Below are positions 1 to 7,815 of a stretch of DNA of 64,000 nucleotides, piece by piece. Within the stretch, counting starts at the first letter, position 1. Every line of letters begins with the position of its first letter. The DNA lies in contig CAZNOZ010000002.1 in NCBI GenBank assembly GCA_964574935.1, forward strand, positions 39,576 to 103,575, in the 5' to 3' direction. A program made the position numbers and the translations under genes. Under the pieces are notes generated by a model. It ran no database searches and had not been told where the DNA came from. It was given only the letters and a program-made list of their open reading frames with translations. Source of the DNA: JBBECE01 sp964574935. GTDB taxonomy: Bacteria; Pseudomonadota; Alphaproteobacteria; Rhizobiales; Devosiaceae.

Positions 1-1
1 C

Positions 2-250
2 CTCAATCCCGCCAACACCAACAACTTCATCGTCGACGACCATATCGTCTACGCGGTCGTGCTGGTGTTGCTGATCGTGTGGAAGGCGGGCCATGCCTGG
101 GGGCTCGACAGCTGGGCGAGCAAGCAGGATTTCGCCAAGGGCGGAATCGTCGGCTGGGCGGTCAACTCGCGACCGAAACGCGGACGCCGGGCGGCTATTC
201 GCCCGGCGCTTGCGCTTGTGCCGCCTCGGCGCCCTGGGGCAGAGCGGTGA
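2..250 (+). CDS. DoxX-like membrane protein, C-terminal part (5' truncated by window edge)
   Basis: Open from the first bases of the window and in frame to a TGA at 248-250. The visible part begins LNPANTNNFIVDDHIVYAVV, followed by a hydrophobic helix and a GHAWGLDSW stretch. This resembles the last helix and tail of DoxX / thiosulfate:quinone oxidoreductase DoxD-like membrane proteins, which often carry a conserved NNFxVDDHxVYA segment. The last 35 or so residues are Arg/Pro-rich and overlap the end of the convergent ABC ATPase gene by 56 bases, so the tail may be poorly conserved. Role unknown; DoxX-family proteins are small inner-membrane proteins linked to quinone or redox chemistry. The start lies outside the window. 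Confidence 0.6.
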   Translation, partial: LNPANTNNFIVDDHIVYAVVLVLLIVWKAGHAWGLDSWASKQDFAKGGIVGWAVNSRPKRGRRAAIRPALALVPPRRPGAER

Positions 251-1025
251 GTGCCTCTTGGGCGCCGATCGCATCTTCGCGGCTGCCGGCGATGATCAGT
301 GACAGCACGTCGTGCTCGGTGGTCTTGCGAACGTAGCGGTCACCGACATATTCGCCGCGCTTGAGCACCATCACCCGATCGCCGACCTGGAAGATGTCCT
401 GCAGGCGGTGGGAGATGATGATCTGGGCGACGTTCTGGCGCTTGAGTTCGAGCATCGTCTCGAGCAGTCGCTCGGTGGCCACCACCGAGAGATTGGCGGT
501 GGGCTCGTCGAGGATGATGACCTTGGGCTCGAAGGAGATGGCGCGGGCAATGGCGACGGACTGCTGACGCCCGCCGGAGAGGCTCTCGACCTTCTGGAAG
601 ACCGAGTTGACGTCGACCTTGAGGCGCTGCAGGACGTCGTTGGCGTCGGTGTACATCTTCCTGCGGTCCACGAAGAGCCCGCGCTGCGGCCAGCGGCCGA
701 GGAAGATGTTCTGCCCCACATCCATGTTCCCGCACAGGGCGAAGTCCTGGTAGATCATCTCGATGCCGACTTCGCGGCTCTCGTGCGGGGAACGGAAGTT
801 CGTCGGCCTGCCGTCGACAAGAACCTCGCCGGTGTCGCGGTGATAGGCGCCGGTGAGGATCTTCATCAGCGTCGACTTGCCGGCCGCGTTGTCGCCCACC
901 AGGCCCAGGATCTCGCCGGGATACAAGGTCAGATCGACGTCGATCAGCGCCTTGACGGCGCCGAACGACTTGTAGATATGCCGCATCTCGATGATCGGTG
1001 CGTTGGAGGTGCCGGATTCAGGCAT
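195..1025 (-). CDS. Sugar-type ABC transporter ATP-binding protein
   Basis: A single-domain ATPase of 276 residues that would energise import through the adjacent permease. Visible motifs are Walker A GDNAAGKST (about 44-52), a Q-loop region YQDFALCGN (about 92-100), the ABC signature LSGGRQQ (149-155), Walker B VIILDEP (169-175) and the H-loop SHR (205-207). The length matches the single-domain FrcA-like ATPases of the CUT2 family, not the duplicated RbsA/XylG type. The ATG at 1025 overlaps the permease stop by 8 bases, which suggests translational coupling. It is the last gene of the minus-strand operon: binding protein, permease, ATPase. The substrate cannot be read from the sequence; pentose, fructose or inositol-like sugars are typical of the family. 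Confidence 0.93.
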   Translation of the reverse strand: MPESGTSNAPIIEMRHIYKSFGAVKALIDVDLTLYPGEILGLVGDNAAGKSTLMKILTGAYHRDTGEVLVDGRPTNFRSPHESREVGIEMIYQDFALCGNMDVGQNIFLGRWPQRGLFVDRRKMYTDANDVLQRLKVDVNSVFQKVESLSGGRQQSVAIARAISFEPKVIILDEPTANLSVVATERLLETMLELKRQNVAQIIISHRLQDIFQVGDRVMVLKRGEYVGDRYVRKTTEHDVLSLIIAGSREDAIGAQEALTALPQGAEAAQAQAPGE

Positions 1026-3285
1026 TTTCGGGCTCCGATATCGGTTTGGATCGTCGTCGCAGCGCCTGGCGGATCATGCCGAACAGATTGTACTGGCGCA
1101 CCCAGATGTCGACCAGCACGGAGATGATCAGAACGCCGCCGATGAAGACGTTGACGTAGTGCTGGGGCATCGAAAATCCTTCGATATTCAGCTGCAGCAG
1201 CGAGCGGACGAGCGTGATGACGGCGGCGCCGGCCAGCGAGCCGATGATAGTGCCGAAGCCGCCGAAGATCGAGCCGCCGCCGATGATCACCGAGGCAATG
1301 GCGTCGAGCTCGCGGAACTGGCCGGCGGTGGGATTGAAGGAGCGGAAATAGGCGACGTTGATGACACCGGCCATGGCGGCGCAGAACCCGGACAGAACCA
1401 GCGCGATCACGCGCACCCTGTTGGTCGAGATGCCGGCATAGTCGGCGGCACGTCGGTTGCCTCCGGTGGCATAGACCATCTGGCCGAACACCGTGCGTCC
1501 GAGCACGATCGCCGCGACGACCGCCACCAGAACCATCCAGATCGTCTGTACGGAGATGACGTCGGTCACGGCGCTGATCGGGAAGGGGGGCTGGGGCAAG
1601 GACAGATAGTTGAGGATATCTCCGACCTTGCGGCCGATGAGGTTGAACGGTTCGGCCCAGCCGGTGAGCTGCTGGCCGGCGACGAACCAGGCGGCGAGGC
1701 CGCGACCCATGTAGAACATGCCGAGGGTCGCGATGAAGGCGGGCAAGCCGAAACCGACCGTGACGATGGCGTTCATCACCCCGGCGAGGGTGCCGGCCAT
1801 CAGCCCCATGGTCATCGCGGTGACGGGGTCGAGACCCAGCACCTTCAGACAATAGGCGGTGGTCGAACCGGCCAGGGCCAGCACCGCGCCGACCGACAGA
1901 TCGATGTCGGCGGCGGCGATGACATAGGTCAGTCCGACCGTCAGGATCGCCAGCTCGGTATAGTTGAGCAGGAGCGCGAAGGTGTTGGGCAGCCCGGCCC
2001 AGAAGTCGGGTCTCAGATACAGGCCCACGAGCCACAATCCCACCGCCAGCATGATGGCGAGGGCGTCGCGGCGTCCCAGGAACCGGCCGACGAAGGTCTT
2101 GGCGCCCAGCGCCCGATCGGTGGCGACGGTGCCGACGGTCTGGGCACCGACCCCGGCCACGCCGCCGGTATCGGTGATCCGTGGCGGCGGTTTGGCGCGC
2201 AACCGCGCCCACAGGCGCTGAATCAGTTTGCGGCGGATGACGTAGGGCTCGATCATCACGGCGAGGATCAGCAGGGCGCCGATGAAGACCGGAATGGCGC
2301 CGGCGGGCAGGGTGAACTTCGCCTTGACCGCGATGATCTCGCCGTTGATCTCGACCTCGCGAATGATGTCCCAGCCCTCGCGCAGGACCTTGTTGATCAG
2401 CGCGACGAGCACCGCGCCCAGATAGCTGCCCAGGACGCGTCCGCGGCCCCCCAGGATCGAGGCGCCGCCGATGATGACGGAGGCGATGACGATGAGCTCG
2501 CTGAGCACCCCGGCCGCCGAGGTGATGCCCTTGTTCTGGGCGACGGTCATCAACGCGGCGAGCGTCGCGCACAGCGAAGAAATCACATAGGCGCGGATGC
2601 GCACCCAGTTGGACGGGATGCCCGCGTAGACCGCCGCCTGTTCGTTGCCGCCGGTGGCGAAGGTCTCGTAACCCTGACGGGTCTTGGCCAACACCACGGC
2701 GCCGAGGGCGACGACGATCAGGACGATGAAGACCTGGTTGTTGAACCCCCATTGGTTTTCCTCGCCCAGGGAGAAGAACCAGTGGTGGGCGGGCTCCTTG
2801 GCCTTCAGCGAGTAGAGGATCGAGCGGCCGGCCGTCATCCCCAGCACCAGACCCCGGCCGATGAACAGAATCGTCAGGGTGGCGATGAAGGACGGGACCT
2901 TGAGGAAGGTGACCAGAACCCCGTTGATGAGCCCGATCGTGGTGCCAAGCGCCAGGCAGACAGCGATCGCGGGCACCACCCCCATGTCGTAATGGGCAGG
3001 GTTGAAGACGAAGGAGAAGGTGACGCCGATCAATCCCAGGGTGGAGCCGACGGAAAGGTCGAGGTCCTTGTTGGCGATGACAAAGGTCATGCCGACGGCC
3101 ATCACGCCGAAGCGGGACGAGTCGCGCAGCAGCGATTGCAGGCCTTCGGTGCTGGCGAAAAACGCCGGATTGAGCACGGCGCCGCCGATGACGAGCAGCG
3201 CCATCAGCGACAACAGCCCGATTTCCCAGCCGCCGATGAGCTCGAGCGGCAAGCGCCGGTCCGGTTTGACGGCGTTATCGGTCAT
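1018..3285 (-). CDS. Fused double permease of CUT2-type sugar ABC importer
   Basis: A 755-residue membrane protein made of two complete RbsC/FrcC-like permease domains (BPD_transp_2 type) in one chain. The half-repeats are recognisable by paired motifs: DLDLSVG at about 74-80 and DIDLSVG at about 460-466, and ASVIIGGASILGG at about 268-280 matched by ASVIIGGGSIFGG late in domain 2. A hydrophilic Arg/Pro linker (about 350-400) joins the halves. CUT2 permeases are normally about 320-350 residues and act as dimers, so this gene supplies both halves. The halves have diverged, so the channel is probably an asymmetric pseudo-dimer. It lies downstream of the binding protein across a stem-loop and overlaps the ATPase start. 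Confidence 0.92.
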   Translation of the reverse strand: MTDNAVKPDRRLPLELIGGWEIGLLSLMALLVIGGAVLNPAFFASTEGLQSLLRDSSRFGVMAVGMTFVIANKDLDLSVGSTLGLIGVTFSFVFNPAHYDMGVVPAIAVCLALGTTIGLINGVLVTFLKVPSFIATLTILFIGRGLVLGMTAGRSILYSLKAKEPAHHWFFSLGEENQWGFNNQVFIVLIVVALGAVVLAKTRQGYETFATGGNEQAAVYAGIPSNWVRIRAYVISSLCATLAALMTVAQNKGITSAAGVLSELIVIASVIIGGASILGGRGRVLGSYLGAVLVALINKVLREGWDIIREVEINGEIIAVKAKFTLPAGAIPVFIGALLILAVMIEPYVIRRKLIQRLWARLRAKPPPRITDTGGVAGVGAQTVGTVATDRALGAKTFVGRFLGRRDALAIMLAVGLWLVGLYLRPDFWAGLPNTFALLLNYTELAILTVGLTYVIAAADIDLSVGAVLALAGSTTAYCLKVLGLDPVTAMTMGLMAGTLAGVMNAIVTVGFGLPAFIATLGMFYMGRGLAAWFVAGQQLTGWAEPFNLIGRKVGDILNYLSLPQPPFPISAVTDVISVQTIWMVLVAVVAAIVLGRTVFGQMVYATGGNRRAADYAGISTNRVRVIALVLSGFCAAMAGVINVAYFRSFNPTAGQFRELDAIASVIIGGGSIFGGFGTIIGSLAGAAVITLVRSLLQLNIEGFSMPQHYVNVFIGGVLIISVLVDIWVRQYNLFGMIRQALRRRSKPISEPENA

Positions 3286-3339
3286 GGCGGGAATTCGAAC
3301 CCCGGTCGAATTCGGTTAAACGGGATCGGTCAAACAAAG

Positions 3340-3370
3340 GGCCGCGGAAGGGAGTGTCCCTCCCGCGGCC
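3340..3370 (-). terminator. Stem-loop between binding-protein and permease genes
   Basis: Arms 3340-3347 (GGCCGCGG) and 3363-3370 (CCGCGGCC) pair perfectly. A mismatch and a 4-bp inner stem (3349-3352 with 3358-3361) follow, closing a 5-base loop. In the direction of transcription the stem is followed by CTTTGTTTG, a weak U-tract. A hairpin after the binding-protein gene of an ABC operon usually acts as a partial terminator or an mRNA-protecting structure, giving more binding protein than membrane components. The structure is seen; the role is inferred. Confidence 0.6.
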
Positions 3371-3398
3371 GCTGGTTACGCCAAATTGGCGAAGCCCT

Positions 3399-4481
3399 CT
3401 AGTTCTCGAACCGAGAACCGACAGCCCCGACCGAGTCCGCGGTCACGAGCTGTGCGCGGGTGTCGAGGTTGGCCGCCGAGATGCCACGGTCGATCTGCAG
3501 ATAGAGCTGCATGACCGGCCAGAATCCCTGCAGGAACGGCTGCTGACCGAGCGAACCGGTGAGGTTGCCGGCGGCAATGGCCTCCTGCTGGGCCGGACCG
3601 AGGTCGAACCCGTAGGCGCAGGTCGTGTTGGTGCCGCCCGTCTGCTCGATGGCGCTCGCCAGAGCCGGCGTGAACACGTTGTTGCCGGCAAACACACCGA
3701 CCACGTCGCCGCGCTGCTCGATCAGGGAGATGATGGCGTTCGCCGGATCGTTCGGATCGGCGTCGACGCCCACATTCTCAGGACCGGCGTCGACCTGGAA
3801 GGCGTCCAGCATGCCGTTGGCCGAAAGCGTGGCGACGATGGCATTGAACGCGGAGGTCACGCGGTTGTTGACCTCGACGTTACCCATCGCGGTCGAGTTG
3901 GGCAGGATGATCGAGCCCGAAGTGACGCCGCGGTCGATCAGGCAGTTGACCAGCGCCTCGCCGGCGATGGCGGCCGCCGAAGCGTCCTGGCCGGTGTGGC
4001 TGATGGAGTTGCGATGCAGGATCGACGGATCGTACGAGTTGGTCGTCGCGACCGGGATGCCGTTGGCTTCGGCGGTCCTGACGATATCGTCGTAGGCGCC
4101 GACCTGCGGCGTCGTCATGATGATGCCGTCGAGATTCGGATCGTTGATGATCTGGTTGAGAATCTCGATCTCACGGGCCGGATCGTCGACCGGGGACTCC
4201 GAACCGAGCAGCAACACCTTTGCGCCGATCATGTTGGCGGCAACCGTGGCGCCGACATAGACGGGATCGAAGAAGCCGTTGCCGGCGGTGTGCGTCACGA
4301 TGGCGAAGGTGAGAATGCCATCATTGGAATGGAAGTCCTTGGTGCCCGGGGCTTCTTTCGCTGCGTCCTCGAAGCTGTAGCCACCCACTGCCCTTTCAAC
4401 GGCCCCCGACTGAGCCATCGCGGCCGACGTGCCTACGGCCAAAAGCGCGCCAGCGCCGATTGTTGCCAGAAGAGTTTTCAT
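3399..4481 (-). CDS. Periplasmic sugar-binding protein of ABC importer
   Basis: A 360-residue protein with a clear signal peptide (MKTLLATIGAGALL..., cleavage expected after AMA at about residue 23) and a Peripla_BP_4-type two-lobe fold. Segments such as GNGFFDPVYVGATVAA, the DGIIMTT strand, VGVFAGNN and GSLGQQPFLQG match the ribose/fructose-binding class that delivers ligand to CUT2 permeases. The ATG at 4481 has a strong ribosome-binding site (AAGGGAGG, about 5 bases upstream). It is the first gene of the operon and is followed by a stem-loop, consistent with higher expression than the membrane subunits. The ligand is unknown. A promoter candidate lies at 4536-4564. Confidence 0.92.
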   Translation of the reverse strand: MKTLLATIGAGALLAVGTSAAMAQSGAVERAVGGYSFEDAAKEAPGTKDFHSNDGILTFAIVTHTAGNGFFDPVYVGATVAANMIGAKVLLLGSESPVDDPAREIEILNQIINDPNLDGIIMTTPQVGAYDDIVRTAEANGIPVATTNSYDPSILHRNSISHTGQDASAAAIAGEALVNCLIDRGVTSGSIILPNSTAMGNVEVNNRVTSAFNAIVATLSANGMLDAFQVDAGPENVGVDADPNDPANAIISLIEQRGDVVGVFAGNNVFTPALASAIEQTGGTNTTCAYGFDLGPAQQEAIAAGNLTGSLGQQPFLQGFWPVMQLYLQIDRGISAANLDTRAQLVTADSVGAVGSRFEN

Positions 4482-4498
4482 GCGTTCCTCCCTTACCG

Positions 4499-4523
4499 CG
4501 CCGGATAGCCGGCGGGTTTTTTT
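4499..4523 (+). terminator. Terminator-like hairpin, antisense to the binding-protein leader
   Basis: Perfect 6-bp stem CGCCGG / CCGGCG (4499-4504 with 4509-4514), loop ATAG, then GG and seven T residues (4517-4523) on the plus strand. In that orientation it has the form of an intrinsic terminator, yet no plus-strand gene precedes it. In the minus-strand mRNA the same stem would sit in the 5' untranslated leader about 17 bases before the binding-protein ATG. It may block antisense or read-through transcription into the ABC operon, or structure the leader. Confidence 0.45.
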
Positions 4524-4535
4524 GGTACGGCGCCG

Positions 4536-4564
4536 ATACTAGTAGACCTGTCGGGCGATGAGAA
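4536..4564 (-). promoter_or_regulatory. Candidate sigma-70-type promoter for the ABC operon
   Basis: Read on the minus strand, TTCTCA (4564-4559) is separated by 17 bases from TAGTAT (4541-4536). Each hexamer matches the TTGACA/TATAAT consensus at 4 of 6 positions and the spacing is ideal. Transcription would start near 4529 and give a leader of about 48 bases containing the hairpin at 4499-4514. Hand-scored; no experimental support. Confidence 0.4.
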
Positions 4565-4598
4565 GCCCGTGTTTGGATCGCGCGATCGGGGCGGCGTG

Positions 4599-6110
4599 TC
4601 AGGCGAAGCCGGGAAAGAAGTCGGTGCGAACCCGGCTTGGCGAGACGCCCATGCGGCGCAATGTGACGCGCACCGCCTCGACCATCGCCTGCGGCCCGGA
4701 GACATAGAAAGTGCGTTCGCGGAAGTCGGGGACGGTGCGGCGCAGGAGACGTTCGTCGATGATGCCGGGAACCTGGCCGGCACCGGCGCCCTGTTCCACG
4801 ACATAGACGGTGGGGATGCCCAATTCCGTGGCAGCGGCGTCGAGGACCTCGCCATAGGCGATGTCGGCGGGGCGCTGGACGGCATAGAGGACCGAGATCG
4901 GTCGCCTCTGGCGGCGGTCGATGAGATCCTGCAGCATCGAGCGGAAGGGCGTGATGCCGATGCCGGCGGCCAGAAAGGTGAGCTTGGCGTCGGGGTTGCG
5001 CGGCAGGGTGAAGGCGCCGGCGGGCGGCGAGGCGAGGATCTCGTCGCCGGGCCGCATTAAGGCGAGCGCCCGCTTGAAGGCGCTGGCCTGGGCCGGGATC
5101 TTGACGCCCAGCCGCAGCTCGGGCTCGGTCGGCGCGGAGGCGAGGGTGAAGTAGCGCCGGTTGCCGCGGCTGTCGGGCCGATCGACGGGGAGCGTCCATT
5201 CCAGATACTGGCCGGGCTCGAAGGCGAGCGGGGCGTCGGGACGAAAGATGAAGTCATAGATGCCGGCGGCGGCCTTCTCGGCGCGCTCCAGGGTCAACAC
5301 GGTCCGGCGGCGCGGCCAGAGGGCGAAGGCGGCCAGATTGACCACGACAAGCGCCAGCTCGGGGGCGAAGTAGAGCCCGCCGATATTGACCTCGGGCGCC
5401 ATCAACACCCCGGCGGCGGCGGCGTAGACGAGACGCCCCCAGCGCACCGGCGGCGCCGTCAGCGGCTCGGTCAGCATCACGAAGGCGAAGAACAGGATGG
5501 GCGAGGCCGTGAACGCCTGGTCGAAGGCGAAGCCGAGGTCGCCCGCTTGGGTGGTGAGCGCGATGGCGCCGATATGGGCGAGCAGGAAGGTGGCCACGAG
5601 ATCGAACCGCTCGAGCTTGCGCAGGGTCAGCAGGCCCCCGACGATCACGACGGGAAGCAGAAGGGGTGCCCCGGCGATCCACCAGCTCGCCGGATGGTCG
5701 AGCAGGAGCGCCGTCACCACGGCGCCGAAGGCGGCCGGGTTGAAGATGTGCCGGCGCCCCAGCGCGAAAACGAACTTCGAGGCGACCGCCCAGACCGACG
5801 CGAAGACCAATGCGCCCATCCCCTCGAGGTCGTTCGATCCCACCGGCGTGAAGATCAGCACCACGATCAGGGCGGTGATGTAGACGGACTCGGTGTTGAC
5901 GGGCACCTCGAAGGCGGCGGCAAACACACGATTGGCGAGCCAGCTGGCGCCGACCGCGATCACAGAGGAAAAGGCCAGGGCGGCCGGATCCATCGGCAGC
6001 CAGCCGAGCACGGCGAATACGAAGGCGGCGCCCAGCAGCGCCGCCAGATAGAGCAGCACCAGCCGGTAGCTCGTGACGTGGTCGAGATAGCGGTCGATTG
6101 TCGCGATCAT
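4599..6110 (-). CDS. RnfD/NqrB-like membrane domain fused to ferredoxin-NAD(P) reductase domain
   Basis: About 503 residues. The N-terminal half (to about residue 265) has roughly eight to nine hydrophobic helices and the RnfD/NqrB-type segment GRRHIFNPAAFGAV (about 119-132). The C-terminal half is an FNR-like reductase with FAD motif RRYFTLAS (about 318-325), nucleotide-binding LAAGIGITPFRSM (about 380-392) and YVSGPQAM (about 469-476). It should carry electrons from cytosolic NAD(P)H through FAD to a membrane partner. The SGAT flavinylation motif of true NqrB/RnfD is not visible; the adjacent FMN-binding protein carries one instead. The ATG at 6110 overlaps the apbE stop (ATGA); a GTG at 6119 would add three residues. 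It is the last gene of the FMN-apbE-reductase operon. Confidence 0.85.
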   Translation of the reverse strand: MIATIDRYLDHVTSYRLVLLYLAALLGAAFVFAVLGWLPMDPAALAFSSVIAVGASWLANRVFAAAFEVPVNTESVYITALIVVLIFTPVGSNDLEGMGALVFASVWAVASKFVFALGRRHIFNPAAFGAVVTALLLDHPASWWIAGAPLLLPVVIVGGLLTLRKLERFDLVATFLLAHIGAIALTTQAGDLGFAFDQAFTASPILFFAFVMLTEPLTAPPVRWGRLVYAAAAGVLMAPEVNIGGLYFAPELALVVVNLAAFALWPRRRTVLTLERAEKAAAGIYDFIFRPDAPLAFEPGQYLEWTLPVDRPDSRGNRRYFTLASAPTEPELRLGVKIPAQASAFKRALALMRPGDEILASPPAGAFTLPRNPDAKLTFLAAGIGITPFRSMLQDLIDRRQRRPISVLYAVQRPADIAYGEVLDAAATELGIPTVYVVEQGAGAGQVPGIIDERLLRRTVPDFRERTFYVSGPQAMVEAVRVTLRRMGVSPSRVRTDFFPGFA

Positions 6111-6850
6111 GGTGCGCACAAAGCCTCAAAGCCGCTGGTCATGGTGGCGCGCCCGTTGCGGCCGACGGCGTAGCCTTCGAGCCCCGGCACCGATTCGATG
6201 AAGTGGATGCCCTGATCGCGCATGGCGAAGGCGCCGGTGGCGAAACGGTCGGCCTCCAGGACATCGGGACCCACCACCGTGATCGACAGCGGATCGTCGA
6301 TCGGCTCGCCGGGGTCGAATGGGTCGTAGACATGCTGGCCGCGCACGTAGGCGCCGGAAGTGGCGATGCCCCGGTTGCCGGGCAGGACGACTTTGACGAT
6401 CTGGTCGGCGGCGAGGGGATTGCGCACGCCCACGGACCAGGGCTCGCCGTCGGCGTTATGCCCGGCAGGCTGAATGTCGCCGCCGGCGTCGACGAAATAA
6501 CTTGTCAGGCCCCGCCCGGCGAGGATCTCTCCGGCGGCGCGAATCGCCCAGCCCTTGACGATCCCCGAGGGGTCCAGCCCGCCGGTCGGTCTTCGGATCT
6601 CGAAGAAGCCGCCGGTCTGTTGGCGAGTCAGGTCGGCAAGTTCAAGCACCTCGCGCATCGGCGGCGAACACGTGCACCGATCCAGTTCGCCGCGATTGAT
6701 TGCCTCGATCTCGCTGTCGTCGCGATAGGTCGAAAAGCGCCGGTCGACCTCGTTGAACCAGTCAAACACAGCCTCGATGGGGGCATCGTCGGCAGCGTCG
6801 ACGGCTTCGACGGTGATCGGCATACCCATCATCCAGCGAGTGCGGCGCAT
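6107..6850 (-). CDS. apbE: FAD:protein FMN transferase (ApbE family)
   Basis: About 247 residues. ApbE enzymes cleave FAD and attach FMN through a phosphoester to a Thr in an SGAT-type motif of a partner protein. Visible family segments are an N-terminal WMMGMPITVEAV block, LDPSGIVKGWAI (equivalent of the DLGGIAKGYAVD motif), YFVDAGGDIQP, GIATSGAY, HVYDPFDPG and ADRFATGAFAM. Its probable substrate is encoded immediately upstream and ends DIVSGATLSSR. The ATG at 6850 lies 7 bases after the upstream stop; in-frame ATGs at 6871 and 6883 would overlap the upstream gene. With the 6850 start there is no signal peptide or lipobox, unusual for a transferase whose substrate domain is expected to be periplasmic. 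Confidence 0.87.
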   Translation of the reverse strand: MRRTRWMMGMPITVEAVDAADDAPIEAVFDWFNEVDRRFSTYRDDSEIEAINRGELDRCTCSPPMREVLELADLTRQQTGGFFEIRRPTGGLDPSGIVKGWAIRAAGEILAGRGLTSYFVDAGGDIQPAGHNADGEPWSVGVRNPLAADQIVKVVLPGNRGIATSGAYVRGQHVYDPFDPGEPIDDPLSITVVGPDVLEADRFATGAFAMRDQGIHFIESVPGLEGYAVGRNGRATMTSGFEALCAP

Positions 6851-6857
6851 CGAAGTC

Positions 6858-7625
6858 TCAGGCCCTTGCATCCTGCAATGCATGGTCAAGGGAGGCGATG
6901 AAGGCGCGGCTCGACAGGGTCGCGCCGCTGACGATGTCGACGCGGGAGCTCTGGGCCTGGACCACCTCGTCGCGCAGGATGGGCAGGGCGACGCGGTTGA
7001 TGAAGACGGAGCGGCGGCGGTCGGAGGGAAAGCGCAGGATGTCGACGGCGACCAGGCGGCCGTCGCGCACCGTGGCGCGCACCTGCATGAGGCCGTAATA
7101 GGCGTTGGTGACCGGCCCGGTAAAGGCGCCGTCGCGGTAGCCCGACGCGGCAACGCGGGTCACCGTGTTCCCGGAGGGCGAGGTTGGCTGGGTCGGCGGG
7201 GCAGACGGGGCCGCCGCCAGACCTTCGGGGCGGGGCGGGGGAACTGGCGCCCTGGGCTTGTCTGCCGCGGTGGTGGGCGGCTCGGCGGGTGCAGCCGGCG
7301 CCGGCGGGTCGATCGCCGGCGGTGCCAGATCGGCAATTCGGAGGCTCTCGTGCCGGGTGCCATCGGGCTCCTGGCGCGGCACGGCGGGGGGTGCCTTGAG
7401 CGCCGGCTGCGGGGCCGCGGGGGCCGGCGCGGGCGCCGCGGCGGCGAACCTCGCGCTGGCGTTTGCGGGCAGCAGGGTCGAAGGCGCCACGGTGGCCGGG
7501 CCCTCGGTGGTGGGAAGCGGTTGCCCGGCCAGCGAGTTCAGGTCGCCGCCGGGCGGAATCGGGCGGTTGAGGATGTAGACACCGGAGACGGCGATGACGG
7601 CCAGGGACAGGGCGAGCTTTTTCAT
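6858..7625 (-). CDS. Membrane-anchored FMN-binding domain protein
   Basis: About 255 residues. An N-terminal signal anchor (MKKLALSLAVIAVSGVYIL) is followed by a long Ala/Pro-rich low-complexity linker (about 30-150), then an FMN-binding domain (RnfG/NqrC C-terminal type, PF04205-like) at about 155-250. It ends in the flavinylation motif DIVSGATLSSR, with Thr about 236 as the predicted FMN attachment site. The linker would hold the flavin domain away from the membrane. ApbE encoded next should load it, and the RnfD-FNR fusion should reduce it. The start was placed at MKK (7625); an in-frame start at 7676 would add a non-signal-like extension. First gene of the operon, with a Fur-like sequence upstream. 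Confidence 0.85.
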   Translation of the reverse strand: MKKLALSLAVIAVSGVYILNRPIPPGGDLNSLAGQPLPTTEGPATVAPSTLLPANASARFAAAAPAPAPAAPQPALKAPPAVPRQEPDGTRHESLRIADLAPPAIDPPAPAAPAEPPTTAADKPRAPVPPPRPEGLAAAPSAPPTQPTSPSGNTVTRVAASGYRDGAFTGPVTNAYYGLMQVRATVRDGRLVAVDILRFPSDRRRSVFINRVALPILRDEVVQAQSSRVDIVSGATLSSRAFIASLDHALQDARA

Positions 7626-7710
7626 CTCGATGGGTTCCACGGTGTGGCGCGTGGCCGACTGAGGCAACCGGGCCATCCTCGCAGGGCGAAGCTGTCAGCG
7701 CCCTTTCAAA

Positions 7711-7729
7711 GAGGTTAATTCTCATTCAC
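7711..7729 (-). promoter_or_regulatory. Fur-box-like sequence upstream of the flavin operon
   Basis: Minus-strand GTGAATGAGAATTAACCTC matches the 19-base Escherichia coli Fur consensus at 12 of 19 positions by hand count. It is AT-rich in a GC-rich setting and sits about 90 bases upstream of the FMN-binding gene. Many alphaproteobacteria use RirA or Irr rather than Fur for iron, so this is only a candidate for iron or manganese control. Confidence 0.28.
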
Positions 7730-7751
7730 CTGGAAAAAAGCGGATGCAGGG

Positions 7752-7782
7752 GCGCCTTCGATCGCTCCACCGGAGCGATCGA
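7752..7782. repeat. Palindromic repeat, copy 1
   Basis: A 31-base element identical to 7860-7890. It contains a perfect inverted repeat, TCGATCGCTCC / GGAGCGATCGA, with a 3-base centre. The following 17 bases resemble, imperfectly, those after copy 2. It looks like a dispersed REP-type intergenic element. Confidence 0.75.
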
Positions 7783-7815
7783 GTGATCTTCGGCCTACCG
7801 GGCTTTGCCATTCGA

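Noticed and set aside
991..3402. Open frame of about 800 codons opposite the fused permease
   Set aside because: Low-complexity Asp/Gly/Arg/His translation typical of antisense in GC-rich DNA; the minus strand has two full permease domains.
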